Below, in pieces: positions 1-10,369 of a stretch of DNA of 64,000 nt. The notes below the pieces were generated by a model, which saw only the letters and a program-made list of their open reading frames with translations, ran no database searches and was not told the DNA's origin. Both the position numbers and the translations under genes were made by a program. Source of the stretch: Bryum argenteum (taxonomy: Eukaryota > Streptophyta > Bryopsida > Bryales > Bryaceae); assembly GCA_037043015.1 (NCBI GenBank), contig CM073323.1:24952758-25016757 (forward strand). The letters are read 5' to 3'. The stretch's first letter is position 1. The number at the start of each line of letters is the position of its first letter.

Positions 1-495
1 TTAAAATATTAAACGTGTGCAAGTTGTCCAATGACACCATGACAGCTTTTTGAGGATGTCCAAGGAATATGCAAGCACAAACAGTAAAGAATATAATATG
101 CGATACTTGTTCCCCGTAGAGAATGCAGAGTTTGACAGGAAGAAGATTAGCAACAATTGTATAAGCAACATAACAGCAATTCTATTAGCGACAACAAGCA
201 ACTGTAATAGCAACATAACAATGTAGCCCAGTGATTGTAAGACTGAGTTTAGAAAAGTCATTTGAGCAAGGAGGACGTGAATCACAACTAAGATTTCGTT
301 CCTCACAACTCCTTGTCAACGAGCATGGAGGAATGAATTTGCATCCAGTACTCTAAGCCAGTGTATTAGCAACAAATCAGTGTAGGACTGTGACTGAATA
401 AACGAAGTTGTAAAAGAGTCCTTTGATAAGGAGTAGGTGAATCAACTAGATTACGTTGCTCACAACTCCTGATTGGCAAGAAAGGAGAAAAGAAT
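1..495. other. 3' flank of the phosphoglycerate-mutase-like gene, with a diverged tandem duplication
   Basis: No convincing gene is visible. Two stretches of about 93 bp, near 230-322 and 388-481, are imperfect copies of each other. Both run through an AGTCNTTTGA-type core, then GGAGNANGTGAATCA, then CTCACAACTCCT. The copies lie about 158 bp apart, so this is an old partial tandem duplication that reaches close to the stop codon of the neighbouring gene. The first 250 bases are rich in short AGCAACATAAC-like words. These create a spurious hydrophobic reading frame on the minus strand. Confidence 0.5.
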
Positions 496-1635
496 CTAGA
501 GCTTTCCATTTTGGAGCTGCGAGGATTTGGTGGCTTCGATTTCTTCACCTTCCGGAGCGGCTTGCTTCGGCGTGCGGAGGCTGTCTGCGTGTGGCACGCT
601 CGTGTCCTCTGCTTCGATCTGCTTGTTGGGCACATCCTTAGTGGGGTCATCGAAATGCAAGCCACCTGCGAAATCCGTGGTCGCGACGGGCTTCGAGGCC
701 AAGCGGTCGGAGATGACCACGGACCGCATCTCGCAGTTCCGGAACCCTGTTTGAATCTCCTTGCGGACCAAATCTGAGCAATCGGAGCCGAACAGATGGC
801 ACATATGAAAGATGAAGCTGCTGTGCGAGACGATGGCGATTCGGGACTCCGGGCGGTCCAACAACCACCTCACGAACGTCCTGGCGCGCGTAAAAAGCTC
901 TTCCGCTGTCTCACGCTGCGTTTCTTTCCACCACGTATCCTCATCGGTCGAAACCTCGCTGAAATCCACCACTGGGAATTGCTTCTTGTACGAGCTGATG
1001 CTCGAGCGCTTGTCGCAAGGGTGAACGCCGCTCTGCTCCCGGCAATACTCGTTCGCTACGAATTTCAAACCCTTCGGCGCCGCGATTGCCGCGTGCGGCA
1101 CTTTCCCCAATCCGCCCACCATCAGGGGCGTCGCGGACTCGTCCACCACTGGCCCATCGCCCCACACCCCGGCCGCAGTTTGCAATGTGCGCAACAGAGG
1201 CGACACCACCACGAGCTCCACTTGCGCCTTGATTCCCGTCGTCTCCAGATGCGCGTGAAGTGCTTCCGATTGCGTCCACCCCAGCTGCGTTAGCGACGCA
1301 TCCAGATAATCCCAAGACATGTAAGCCTTGTGGTCGACGTCGCCCGCTACGTTGTGAAATCCTTGGCCGTGACGAACGATGTGAATCACCTTACTCCGGT
1401 GCACGGGGTACATCGCTACTCCAAAAGATTCCACCGATGCTTGTTGATCGCCTGCAGCAGCCACCGCCGGCGCCATTGCCGCCGATTCCGCTACCACGAC
1501 GCGCTGCTTCCGAGTCACTCTCAATTTTGCAAACCGTCTGGAAGAAAAAGGCGCAAGTGAGGGCTTAGCCACAATCGCATTCAAGTGATTCCGGAGGTGA
1601 ACACCACAATTCGTCATTGCAACCCAAAAATTCAA
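496..1635 (-). CDS. Phosphoglycerate mutase-like (histidine phosphatase superfamily) protein
   Basis: A 379-aa single-exon protein of the histidine phosphatase (2H) superfamily, similar to plant phosphoglycerate mutase-like proteins. Visible hallmarks are the RHG catalytic motif in IVRHGQGFHNV (residues 86-96, phospho-accepting His89), the SPLLRT block (145-150) and the second catalytic histidine in IVSHSSF (258-264, His261). Residues 1-60 are basic and Ser/Ala-rich and could be a plastid transit peptide. Internal ATGs at codons 7 and 54 would give shorter cytosolic forms, so localisation is open. The C-terminal 60 residues are polar and probably disordered. Family members include phosphatases as well as mutases, so the substrate cannot be inferred. 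The nearest neighbour, STR14, is divergent and 2.1 kb away. Confidence 0.9.
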   Translation of the reverse strand: MNFWVAMTNCGVHLRNHLNAIVAKPSLAPFSSRRFAKLRVTRKQRVVVAESAAMAPAVAAAGDQQASVESFGVAMYPVHRSKVIHIVRHGQGFHNVAGDVDHKAYMSWDYLDASLTQLGWTQSEALHAHLETTGIKAQVELVVVSPLLRTLQTAAGVWGDGPVVDESATPLMVGGLGKVPHAAIAAPKGLKFVANEYCREQSGVHPCDKRSSISSYKKQFPVVDFSEVSTDEDTWWKETQRETAEELFTRARTFVRWLLDRPESRIAIVSHSSFIFHMCHLFGSDCSDLVRKEIQTGFRNCEMRSVVISDRLASKPVATTDFAGGLHFDDPTKDVPNKQIEAEDTSVPHADSLRTPKQAAPEGEEIEATKSSQLQNGKL

Positions 1636-2745
1636 AAAAAGTCAGAGCCCCTAAAACCGGAACCCCGACACAAACCTCGCTAGAAGAGTTTTCCCAGTAG
1701 TAGTAGCAGTAGAGCGCCGCGCCTGACGCAAGGATCCGGTAAGCAACAACGTCACTAGCAACAAATGCAAATGCCGCTAATGATTCTCTACGATACTGGA
1801 GGATATTCAATGGGAAAGGTGGATGAACGAGGGCGGCGGCGAGTCGCGAGTTCTGGGATCCAGTTCCAAACTGCTTCGCTGCTGCGATACTTGTTAAGAC
1901 TAAAGAGAAGGAGAGGTGTTAATTTCCTGTTTAGTATCACTATGATAGGTGCCCCCGGTTGCTTCAAGGCCCAATTGTGCCCGCGGGGTCGAGCCGCGTA
2001 AGTCAAGGCGGGAGACCAGACGACGACGGCGACGACGGTCGTCGGGTATACCTACTGCGCCCATGTAGTGGACGACGGGTGGACGACAGATATCACTGTG
2101 AGCATTAAGCATGCACTTGCGTTGGGGCGGATATCGCGTTAGGGCCCACTTTATACTTGGGGCCGGATTAAGGGCCGGTCCGAATTCTTCAAATTTCAAC
2201 CAATAGGATGGCTCGATTCTTTCAAATCGGGCTCAAGGGCTTTATACTAGGGCCCGACCAAAACTTCACTTTATCCTATGTGGCATCCTATGTGGCACTG
2301 TTCTGGCGCCAAAATGTTCGGGCCCAAGTGATGCAAATGGGACAAGGTTTACCCTGGCCCGAACTTCCCAACTTGCGCCCGAACCCTAGCCATTCAATCC
2401 GGCCTGCTCTCCTGCCGGCCCCAGCTTGTGTATAAAGTGAGCCTAAATGTATGGTATTAGAGCATTCCGAACAGACGTGCTAAAGGGACAAGACCGACTA
2501 CATTTAACCATGTGAATGTCATTTTAATTTCCCAACGAACTCATACAAGACATAGTACCTTTGGCGACCCTCTAAAAAACACTCTAGATGTTGCGGCCCA
2601 AGTCACACCTACTCCTCTATATTTGAACTCAAAGTACTTGCTACATCTTCTTGACTAGAGTGAAATTCAGAACTTAGAAGCTTAGGGTTGGCTTCATAGA
2701 TTTCTACAATAAACTTCTATTTCAACAATCTTGTGAACACCAGGG
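1636..2745. other. Intergenic region, no gene; GGCCC-rich repeat-like tract
   Basis: This lies upstream of the phosphoglycerate-mutase-like gene. No coding sequence is supported. The tract at about 2140-2470 has many GGGCCC/GGCCCGA words and a duplicated CCTATGTGGCA. It resembles the vocabulary at 22140-22300, so it is probably transposon-derived. The sequence TTAGAGCATTCCGAAC at about 2457 resembles the ends of the MITEs at 39226 and 46358. No second inverted-repeat end was identified. Confidence 0.4.
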
Positions 2746-2864
2746 TAATGTGGTCATACCATGGCTATTACACCAGATCCCAACGAAACTATGAGGCGAA
2801 GCGCCTTTGGATCGGGATAGTATTGGGATGGGTGACTTTCCAAGAAGTCGATGTGTTGCATCCA
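2746..2864 (+). pseudogene. 5S rRNA-like sequence (119 bp), degenerate
   Basis: The stretch follows the plant 5S rRNA gene over its full length. It has GGTCATACCA near the start, then ACACCAGATCCCA, an AAGCG segment where box A lies, a box C-like GGGATGGGTGACTT, and GAAGTCGATGTGTTGCATCC at the end. Length and order of blocks match a 120-nt 5S gene. Several internal bases differ and no T-run terminator follows directly, so it is unlikely to encode functional 5S rRNA. It is single rather than in a tandem array, and it abuts repeat R1. That suggests a mobile element carrying a 5S-derived promoter, as known for the Cassandra TRIM retrotransposons. No LTR pair was found. Confidence 0.72.
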
Positions 2865-2889
2865 TTTTAAAAAGGCACCACAAGCCTTG

Positions 2890-3475
2890 ACTTCATAGTT
2901 AGGGCTCATGGCCCCCAAGGAGGAGGTCTTGGGTTCTACTCTCCATGGCCACATGCTGCTCACTACCATAGTCCACCCAATTATGGTGAAGGGTTCTTGG
3001 ACCTTGTTGTATGGGTATCTCAAAGGCTCTTGGGGGATATTGTATTGAGTACCTCTAAGCCACTACCATACCACCATAGTGGGTTCGGTCATAAATAATT
3101 CTATTTTTTAAAAACACATTTTTGAAGAAATTACAAGCAAAGAGGAACGAAAAGTTGGGAAATTATATTCTTTCCAAAAACCGCTTTATTGCGACGAAAG
3201 GGTATCCGAATGTCGGGGAATTTTTTATATATATATATAATTTCAGAAAGATTTATTTTTGGAAGACGAACCTTATTTTTTTCAAAAAAATAAATATTCG
3301 TTTCTTGATGACCGAACCTACTATGGTGATATGGTAGTGGCTAAGTAGGTACTAGCATAGTGTTTACTCCGAGAGAGGTTCTTAGTCCCGCCATTGATGT
3401 GATAACTTCGAGCATACCTACAAGGAGAGCACTCTATTCACGCTATCTTCTAAGTAGGTTAGAGTTTCTCTTCTT
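2890..3475 (+). repeat. Dispersed repeat R1, copy 1 (interrupted by a MITE)
   Basis: The left part (GGGTTCT...CCATAGTCCACCCA...GGGTTCTTGGACC, to 3059) and the right part (CTAAGTAGG...AGTCCCGCCATTG..., from 3341) together match the reverse complement of about 31660-31935. Further copies are at 54236-54372 and, cut by the window edge, 63930-64000. The MITE at 3060-3340 splits this copy. The repeat ends about 280 bp upstream of the STR14 start codon. It has no coding capacity, and its family is unknown. Confidence 0.65.
3060..3340. mobile_element. MITE of 281 bp inserted in repeat R1
   Basis: Terminal inverted repeats of 32 bp (3060-3091 and 3309-3340) differ at only two positions and begin CCACTACCATA. 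They are flanked by direct CTAAG (3055-3059 and 3341-3345), which could be a 5-bp target duplication. Other R1 copies carry CACTAGTAG at the site, so an alternative is a TA duplication with the outer CACTA/TAGTG belonging to the host. The AT-rich interior has no gene; a short open frame there is chance. Confidence 0.75.
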
Positions 3476-3753
3476 CTTGCACACCAAGAAAGCAAGCGCA
3501 CACCCGGACAAAAAGAGCGAGAGGAGGAATATGGATGAAGTCAGTCAGTATATCACCCATCCAACAGCTCTTCCGTATTGTCACACATATCCAATGGCAG
3601 ATTTTCTCACACCGCTCTATCCAATGGCCGCTTGCACGCTACTCTTCGATTCCGCCAAAGATCTTCCTTCTACGTTTCGCATCAACAGGAATTACATCAC
3701 CGCAAGAATCATTTCGTTTTGAAGACGAATTTGGGGTACCGTAGTAGCTAGCG

Positions 3754-4431
3754 ATGGCCATGGCGGTGGCAGCACCTCACAGCATTCACTCAGCTGCCGC
3801 TCCGGCGCGGCTGGGCCACTTCCAACCGCATAGGAGTAGTACTATTGGAACAGGCAAGTGGGCGCCATTGAGAGTGCGCAGCATTGCGACGGGGCCACCG
3901 AAATCCGCGACAGAGGTGGAGTGGAAGTCGAAGCGGGAGGCGCTAAAGAAGAACAACTTGCGGTCCGTGAAACCGACCGAGGCGCTCCGGTTGCAAAAGG
4001 AGGGGTACACAATCTTGGACGTGCGTCCGGAGACCGAGTACGCGGAGGCGCATGCGGCGGGCGCCGTGAACGCGCAGCTGTACCGGCTCATCAAGGAGTG
4101 GACCCCCTGGGACATCGCCCGGCGCGCTGGGTTTGCCTTCTTCGGCATTTTTGCAGGTACGGAGGAGAATCCGGAGTTTCTGAATGACGTGAAGGCGCTC
4201 AATCTCAACAAAGACTCCAAGATCATTCTGGGATGCCAATCGGGAGGTACTATGAAGCCTAGCCCTAGCCTTGCTGATGGCCAGCAATCGCGCTCGCTCA
4301 TTGCTGCTTATGTTTTGACTCTGGAAGGGTACAAGAACTTGCTGCACTTGGAAGGTGGGTTTCGTGCCTGGTTCAAGGAAGAGTTGCCTCTTGAAGGCAC
4401 TGACCTTGTCGAAGAGGATTCTTCTTCGTAA
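3754..4431 (+). CDS. STR14: Rhodanese-like domain-containing protein 14, chloroplastic
   Basis: A 225-aa single-exon protein. It matches Arabidopsis STR14 in architecture and in distinctive blocks: LILDVRPETEY-type rhodanese entry (about 86-96), YRLIKEWTPWDIARRAGFAFFGIF (110-133), GTEENPEF (135-142), the active-site-loop region GCQSGGTMKP with Cys161 (160-169), and the GYKNLLHLEGGFRAW tail. Residues 1-45 are Ala/Ser/Arg-rich and acid-poor, typical of a plastid transit peptide. Known members are thylakoid or stroma-associated proteins whose sulfurtransferase activity is unproven. The loop keeps its cysteine, so activity is possible. The start fits the transit peptide. An AATAAA signal lies at 4472-4477. 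The upstream promoter contains repeat R1 and a MITE. Confidence 0.93.
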   Translation: MAMAVAAPHSIHSAAAPARLGHFQPHRSSTIGTGKWAPLRVRSIATGPPKSATEVEWKSKREALKKNNLRSVKPTEALRLQKEGYTILDVRPETEYAEAHAAGAVNAQLYRLIKEWTPWDIARRAGFAFFGIFAGTEENPEFLNDVKALNLNKDSKIILGCQSGGTMKPSPSLADGQQSRSLIAAYVLTLEGYKNLLHLEGGFRAWFKEELPLEGTDLVEEDSSS

Positions 4432-5744
4432 TGTAGTTTATTTGTCCATCAATTGTACTATTACTGCTTCGAATAAACCTTCAAAGAATGTAGCTGATTC
4501 GATTTAAGTTCGCATCGTTTGGGACACATGACATGCTTGAATTCGTGATGCATTTGCTCCAAGGGTCTGTGTAGAAGTGATCAATCTGCCGTTATGATAC
4601 TGTGAGTAGTAAGGCTGGAAAATTTCATCCTGCACATTCTTGTTATCATATGAAGCTAGATTTTCAGCTGTATTATTAGGGTTTGGAGGTGTTACAAGAG
4701 TTCGGAGGTGGTACGAGAGTCCATAGGAGGTGTATGACTGCAACATAGAAAGATATGAACATTACAGGGTGTTCAAAAATTTGAAGCGAAGTTGTGAGAA
4801 GGGAGCGGTGAAGGATGGTTCCGCTTCTAGATAAAGTCCTAGTACAGTGGAAGCGGATCCAACCTGCTGGGAGTTGTCTGAAGTTTTTTCTGGCTACTTC
4901 CCATCTGGAAGCAACTTTTGAATCAAATTCGTCATAAAGACAATGCCAGAATGCTGTCACTTGTTGAGGTGTTCTTATTTCACGGACAAACTTTTTTCGC
5001 CGCTCGAAAATGTTGAAATGTTATTTAGGGTCATATCGTAACTATTATTTAACTTCGCAGTGTATCAATTTTCTCTAAGCATTTGTAGGTAGTCATGTCA
5101 TACTAAGTTGGATTTTGAAGTTTTCTCATCCTGTTTGATTCTGTACAACGCACATATCCAGTAAATCAAGAGAATGAAGCTAGAGTGATTTACAGCGACA
5201 GAAGAACAGCATCATGTCGGTGGATACAAGTTCGTTCACTTTGCATATCGCACCAGCTGCAAAAGTAGATAGACTGAAACAGAAAGGTCGCATCATGATT
5301 CATTTTACAGGCACCGAACCCCAATACACACTACATTCTTTGCCAATCTCTGCATTGAAGTAGTGTTTCACTGAACTATATACGCATTAGAGCAACTCGA
5401 AGGGCCACTCTCAAAAACAGGAACTGTCGATGTGACCTCAAGGTCGATCATCAGGTCCTTCGTAGCAGTTCGTTTCTCTTGTGATCCCAAGGCCATGCTC
5501 GTAAAACCCACTAGAATCTTTGGACGGGTGTGAGTCCTGGTCTATATCCAATTCTAAAACGATCGTCATATCTACACATACCTGTCAGGATTTCAATTGC
5601 GGATGAGTTCTAGGGCAGAGTCCGCGTCTATGCTGCTTACTTGCAGGGTCATGTGAAAATCGATCCGCTGATTCAGCAGTTGTCAAGCTCTTGCGCCGAA
5701 GGACATGTTCAGAAACATGTACCGGAGTAAAAAGTAATTATCTG
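4432..5744. other. Convergent intergenic region between STR14 and the coiled-coil gene
   Basis: Only short out-of-frame open stretches are present and no protein is recognisable. The motif ACATGTTCAGAAACATGT (near 5702-5719) is an almost perfect palindrome, and a close copy recurs near 5874-5889. This belongs to the duplicated 3' end of the neighbouring gene. The rest probably holds the 3' UTRs of both genes. Confidence 0.4.
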
Positions 5745-5899
5745 TGCTGATGATTCATGGAATTGGATCATCCTCGTATAAACAATCGGGACTCGTTCGG
5801 GGATGCAGCTTCCAAAAAATCTTCAGTTTCAAGGTTGGAAATACTCTGACAGAGAGGCTCTTGTGCCCAGGATATGTTCAGAAACATGTTTAGAGTGTG
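5745..5899 (-). repeat. Partial tandem duplication of the 3' end of the coiled-coil gene
   Basis: About 150 bp repeat, with substitutions, the last coding stretch of the gene starting at 5912 (roughly 5917-6060). Shared words, as read on the plus strand, include GATTCATGGAATTGGATC, TGCAGCTTCCA and TTTCAAGGTTGGAA. The period is about 172 bp. The duplicate lies beyond the stop codon and no longer maintains the frame, so it is a 3' UTR relic of exon tail duplication. Confidence 0.7.
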
Positions 5900-5911
5900 G
5901 ATAGCAATCTC

Positions 5912-8900
5912 CTATTGCTGATGGTTCATGGAATTGGATCGTCTTAGTAAGCTTGGAATAAACAACCGGGGCTGGTCGGGGTTGCAGCTTCCAGAGGAGT
6001 CTTTCGTTTCAAGGTTGGAATCACTCTGACAGAGTGACTCCAGATCCCTGTTATAAGAATTCGACTGCACCCTCGACACACCGTCGTCGTCCTCAATGTG
6101 GTGATCCCTCGTCCTCAAAGAGTCGACTGGAGAGCCGGGTTGTCTCATATCCACGTACCTTGCAGCGAACGGCGACACACCTACAGAAGAAGAACCACTT
6201 GCGTTGTTATCACGAAGTTGTGGCGAGCAATTAGTATTGCTGTTGTAACTGAAGTCCACTTTAGCGGACCTCTTGATTTGGTCCGAATTCGAGGATGCTG
6301 CTGATGCAAATGGTCTTTCGTCGGCTGTAACTCCAAAGCATGGCGATTGTGGGTTACAGAGCCTCGAGCACCTGTCGTCATAAGCTGGAAACCTCGATGC
6401 GTTACTGACGCTCGGTTCCGAAACACCGAACAAAGGGAAACATTGATCGTTGAACAGGTGAGTGTTCGTTTCCGGTTCAGGGCTGCTCATGCGGTCGCCT
6501 TGCTCAGGAGATTCTGCAGTCTGTGAAAAGTGGGCGTCTAATGGCCGATCTCGAGCTGACACACCGAATGAGAATCCGGTGTTGCTTTCTACATCTACTC
6601 TGAAGCTCAATCTCTGCTCTGATGGTTCGCCTGACTGTCGTTTCGACTCGGCAGGTTTTCGGAATGAGGTCCTCCCAGCTGCGAGTGTAGCTCGACCTCT
6701 AGTAGGCCTCGAATTCGGCCCGGAAGACGCTCCAAGCTGGAACTGATAGGGGTTGTCGGTAGGCAGTCTTGTTGGACTGAATTTTCGTGATGCTGAGTTT
6801 GATGAGTCTTGACGCTCTAAAGTTCGAGATGAAGTTCGCTCATCAAGCTTCTGTAGTATATTCCTGGAGAAAACAAATTCCTTCACACGTAAACAGAAGC
6901 CAACTAAACAAAAAACGCTGAAAATTGATTTCTCGGAAGTATTTACCTTGATTTCTCATCTGTAAATCTGATAAAGTGCTTGTGTTGCCCGTTGCTCGAG
7001 ATCGGATTGCCTGTTGTCTCCGTCACAGTTCTCCAAATCTCCTGCACTTTCAATGTTTATTCAGTAATGACACGTTTCTTGCCAGTACTTTTAGCGATGT
7101 CAGAAAAACTAAAAGCACGAAAAAGGCACGTACTTGAACAGGTGGTTTCTGTGGCGTAGACAGTTGAAACAAAGTTGAAAGTTGCTGAATACACGCAAAT
7201 GTTTGTTTGGCCAACTCTTCCTGTATCATACAGAGCTACTGATCAATAAAAGTGGCATGATGACGAGTATTTAGCGATGGGAAACAAGCATTAACATTCC
7301 AAACGAGAGGGAGTTCTAGTGTTTCATATACCTCAGCAAGAAGCTTCTGCTCAATGTCAGATAAAGAGGAGGCCAACTGAAGCATTTCCGTTTCGGAGGT
7401 ATTAATCTCAGAATTTTGAACATCGAATCTGGCAGTAAGCTTGGCAACAGCAGATTTCAGCTCTCGAAGCTTGGTTTGATGTTTGGAGAGCACTTTCATC
7501 TCTCTTTCTATATCCAGTTGCTTCGCAACTTGCTCGAACTCATCTCTCATCTCTTGCTTCTGTAAACAGTCGACTTACATTCGTTACTGACAAACGATTC
7601 CAAAACATGATAAAAAAATAACGAAGAAATGTAGAAGATTCGGAGTGATTGGAAATGGTTCGTTTGGACTTCTGCGGAGAAGCATTATTTGTTGCCGTGT
7701 ACCTGTTCAGCCGACATGCCCTCACATAAAGAGGAGAAAACTTCAGAAACTTCGACCCCCTTACACACTTGAGGCCCAGACTTTGTCACTGGTCCAGCGT
7801 CTGTCAAGAAGTCAGACATGTGCTCCTGGACCCCGATGTGTTCCTGCAGTAGTAGAAATCAGACCAAAAGTAGGGCATGCATGCTTTCTTCGAACAGTCA
7901 CTTCCAATTCTGTAATGTCAAGGATTGAGGTTGAAAGCATCATGTCTTGGCTAACCTGGAAATCCATCAGAACTCGACGTGCGGCTTGCATCTGCTCGGA
8001 TACCTGCACCAGAAAAGTATCATGCTAAGACTTCGGCCGACTACCTCAATTAAGAAACCGATTGTAAGTAGGCTTCTGAACTGTACCAGAATCTGATAAG
8101 CGTATTATGAGCGATGGAGCATCGTTCACTTACCACTTTCGATGTCATAGATAGAGCAGAAGCAACTTGGTTTACTTCGTGGTCGAATGTCAGAACCAGG
8201 CTTCTATCGATCTTCTCGTTGCTCTCATGATCGTCAACTAAGGCAGCAAGGTCAGTAGATTGTTCGCACCTCTTCGTTTGAGCGTCAGATGCAAACATCG
8301 ATTCCGCCTTCGCAACACTAACTTCACTGTCTTGTTGACTATCATTTCTTGCATGTACAGATCCATGTGACATTCTCGCGCTCCTGCATTTATTCAGCCC
8401 GTCATATTCAACAACCTGACCTCGACCCTGGAGTTACATTCCGCGGGAGTGCATGGATATCGACTCTCCTTATAAGACCGTTCATTCAATATCACAAGCA
8501 ACATACAATCTTCCCATATAGTCAAAAGAGGTAAAAAATTGAGGCGATGCAAAGATGGACTATAACATACCCTGTCTGCTGGTTGACAGCCCCTTCGCAC
8601 TTTGACGAAGCTTCTTCACAGTTGGCTGGAGTGGCAGGTCGATCAACGTCGAGACTGAGCCTGCTGCTCCTCGCCCATTCGTCCCCTTTATCCTGGTATC
8701 ACAGAAGAAGCCATATTTATCATAAAGATTCAACACCTTCACCAATATTTACGATGTGCAGGGACAACTGTATTACCTCTAAGCATCACTTTTTGTAAAG
8801 AGAATGGCAGACTCTAGATAAAGAGCAATCTGAAAAAGGTGCAGACCTTGCACTCTATATAACAATCTAAAATCCAATAAGGAGAACTAGCGAGAAAATG

Positions 8901-10312
8901 ATGTACGTCTATTTCGAGTTTGTGTTGAAGGTCCTGGAGAACGTTGGCCAAATCAAAGTTTTCTTGTTCCTTCACTTCTAGCAACCGTTGCTTCCTTTGA
9001 GCTACAGTTTTCAACTCATTCAGCTCCGTCGCCAGATTTGAGACTTTCTTACAGAGCAATTCGCACTGCCTTGACTTAGCTTGCGCTAAGCTGTCTTTCG
9101 CTTCTTTCTCTCTTTCCAGACGTTCCACTTCTTCATTTAACTTCCTTGCTTCTAGAACAATCTCTTCAACGTCTTTCTGTCAATGGGCCAACATGCTCAT
9201 TAGTCACCTGAAAGTAGAATTTCGGAGCAGACAATCAGGAAACGAGAAAGACGTTACTTACAGGATGTACCCATTTTCTTTTAATCTCAGCAACTGCGAT
9301 GTCTATGCGATCGTCATCTAAATCAGCAATCGGTTGGGCATGCTGCGCCATCAGTTCCCGGTGTAATTTCTGAATCTCCAAGTTCGCTTCGAAAAGTTTG
9401 GTACTGATTGCTTGCACGCAATCTTGGAGATCAACAGAATGGTTGCGATGCATAGCGATCATCCGATCCTGGTCTGATAGTTGTGTCTGCAAAAGCCACT
9501 CAGAACAAGAAGAAAAGGTTTAGAGAGTTAAAAATACTTTTCGCCCAGAAATGACGTTGAGGAAGAAGGACAAAAGGCAGACCTGCATGTCATATATCAT
9601 GGCATCTCTGCTCCGTATCTGCTGCCGCAACCTATGCACCATCTCACGTCTGGCTGTGAGACCTGCTTGTAATGCTGCCGATGTGTGGCTGTCGGAATAA
9701 ACTGTCTCCTTGTTCGACTGACATACCGAGTTGTGACTGAGCTGCCGGCATAACTTGGAGACTTTAGGACAGGGGTCGCTCGGTGCAGGACGCTTCGTCT
9801 TGAAGCAGGGAGACTCATCCTCATATTCCTCAGCAGCTTCCGAATTATCCCAATACGGTGTCCCATTGCGAACCGTCTCGTACGTGCGCACTGAACCGGT
9901 GTCATCTACAAAAGCAGAGATCTATTACTGACGTTTTGAAAGACAAAAACAAGCACAGCTCCCTAACTACATTCTCTTCATAGGACAAACACTGGGTGTC
10001 TCACACTCCACCACTGCCTGCAGCCGTCCTAAGATGATAAAAAGCCTCATGATTTCCTACAGAAAGCTCTTGAGCAGGGAAAAGCTGAATGGTGGACAGT
10101 GTACCATCCTCATAATACGCTGCTTGCGTCCTGGCACTTGTCTTCTCTTTCTCCTTCTCTTTCTCTACTTCGCTTAAGATTCTCCGGCGTCCAAATACAA
10201 CACCAACTGCCATCGCAACGGCTCCTCCAGCGATCATGAACCAATTTGGCTTATCCTTCTTCCTTCCCACTTGGAGCGTTCTGCCCCCAGAGGCTTGCTC
10301 ATCGTCACCCAT
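5912..10312 (-). CDS. Membrane-anchored coiled-coil protein of unrecognised family, 12 exons
   Basis: Exons by splice consensus and frame, given as plus-strand coordinates and transcribed from the high end: 10012-10312, 9583-9905, 9262-9486, 8907-9176, 8571-8692, 8134-8383, 7956-8003, 7703-7843, 7332-7559, 7134-7220, about 6948-7041 and 5912-6863. The product is about 1,013 aa. Residues about 24-40 (WFMIAGGAVAMAVGVVF) form one hydrophobic segment followed by RRR, a likely N-terminal signal anchor. Next comes a KEKEKEK stretch. Heptad-rich coiled coil runs through the exons at 9583-9905, 9262-9486, 8907-9176 and 7332-7559. The last exon (about 317 aa) is Ser/Arg/Asn-rich, disordered, and ends RRSNSMNHQQ. 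The gene may encode a tether or scaffold, but I do not recognise the family. The first donor (10011) and the exact edge near 6948 are the least certain junctions. Confidence 0.8.
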
Positions 10313-10369
10313 CGTGAGCTCGAGCACTAAAGCACAACTGAAAGGCTCTGTCAGGAACGTCGCGATCAA

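Noticed and set aside
1..306. 101-codon hydrophobic open frame on the minus strand
   Set aside because: It arises from AGCAACATAAC-like repetitive words, runs off the window edge and has no recognisable domain.
796..1293. 165-codon plus-strand frame inside the phosphoglycerate-mutase-like gene
   Set aside because: It is a GC-rich antisense shadow of a well-supported coding sequence.
2453..2470. TGGTATTAGAGCATTCC as a tRNA-Met primer-binding site of a TRIM element
   Set aside because: It lies upstream of the 5S-like module without a preceding LTR or a second direct repeat. It fits equally well as the end of a GAGCAT-type MITE.
3060..3089. GGGTTCGGTC resembling a tRNA T-loop
   Set aside because: No acceptor or anticodon stems surround it. 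The sequence is part of the MITE inverted repeat and recurs at the other end.
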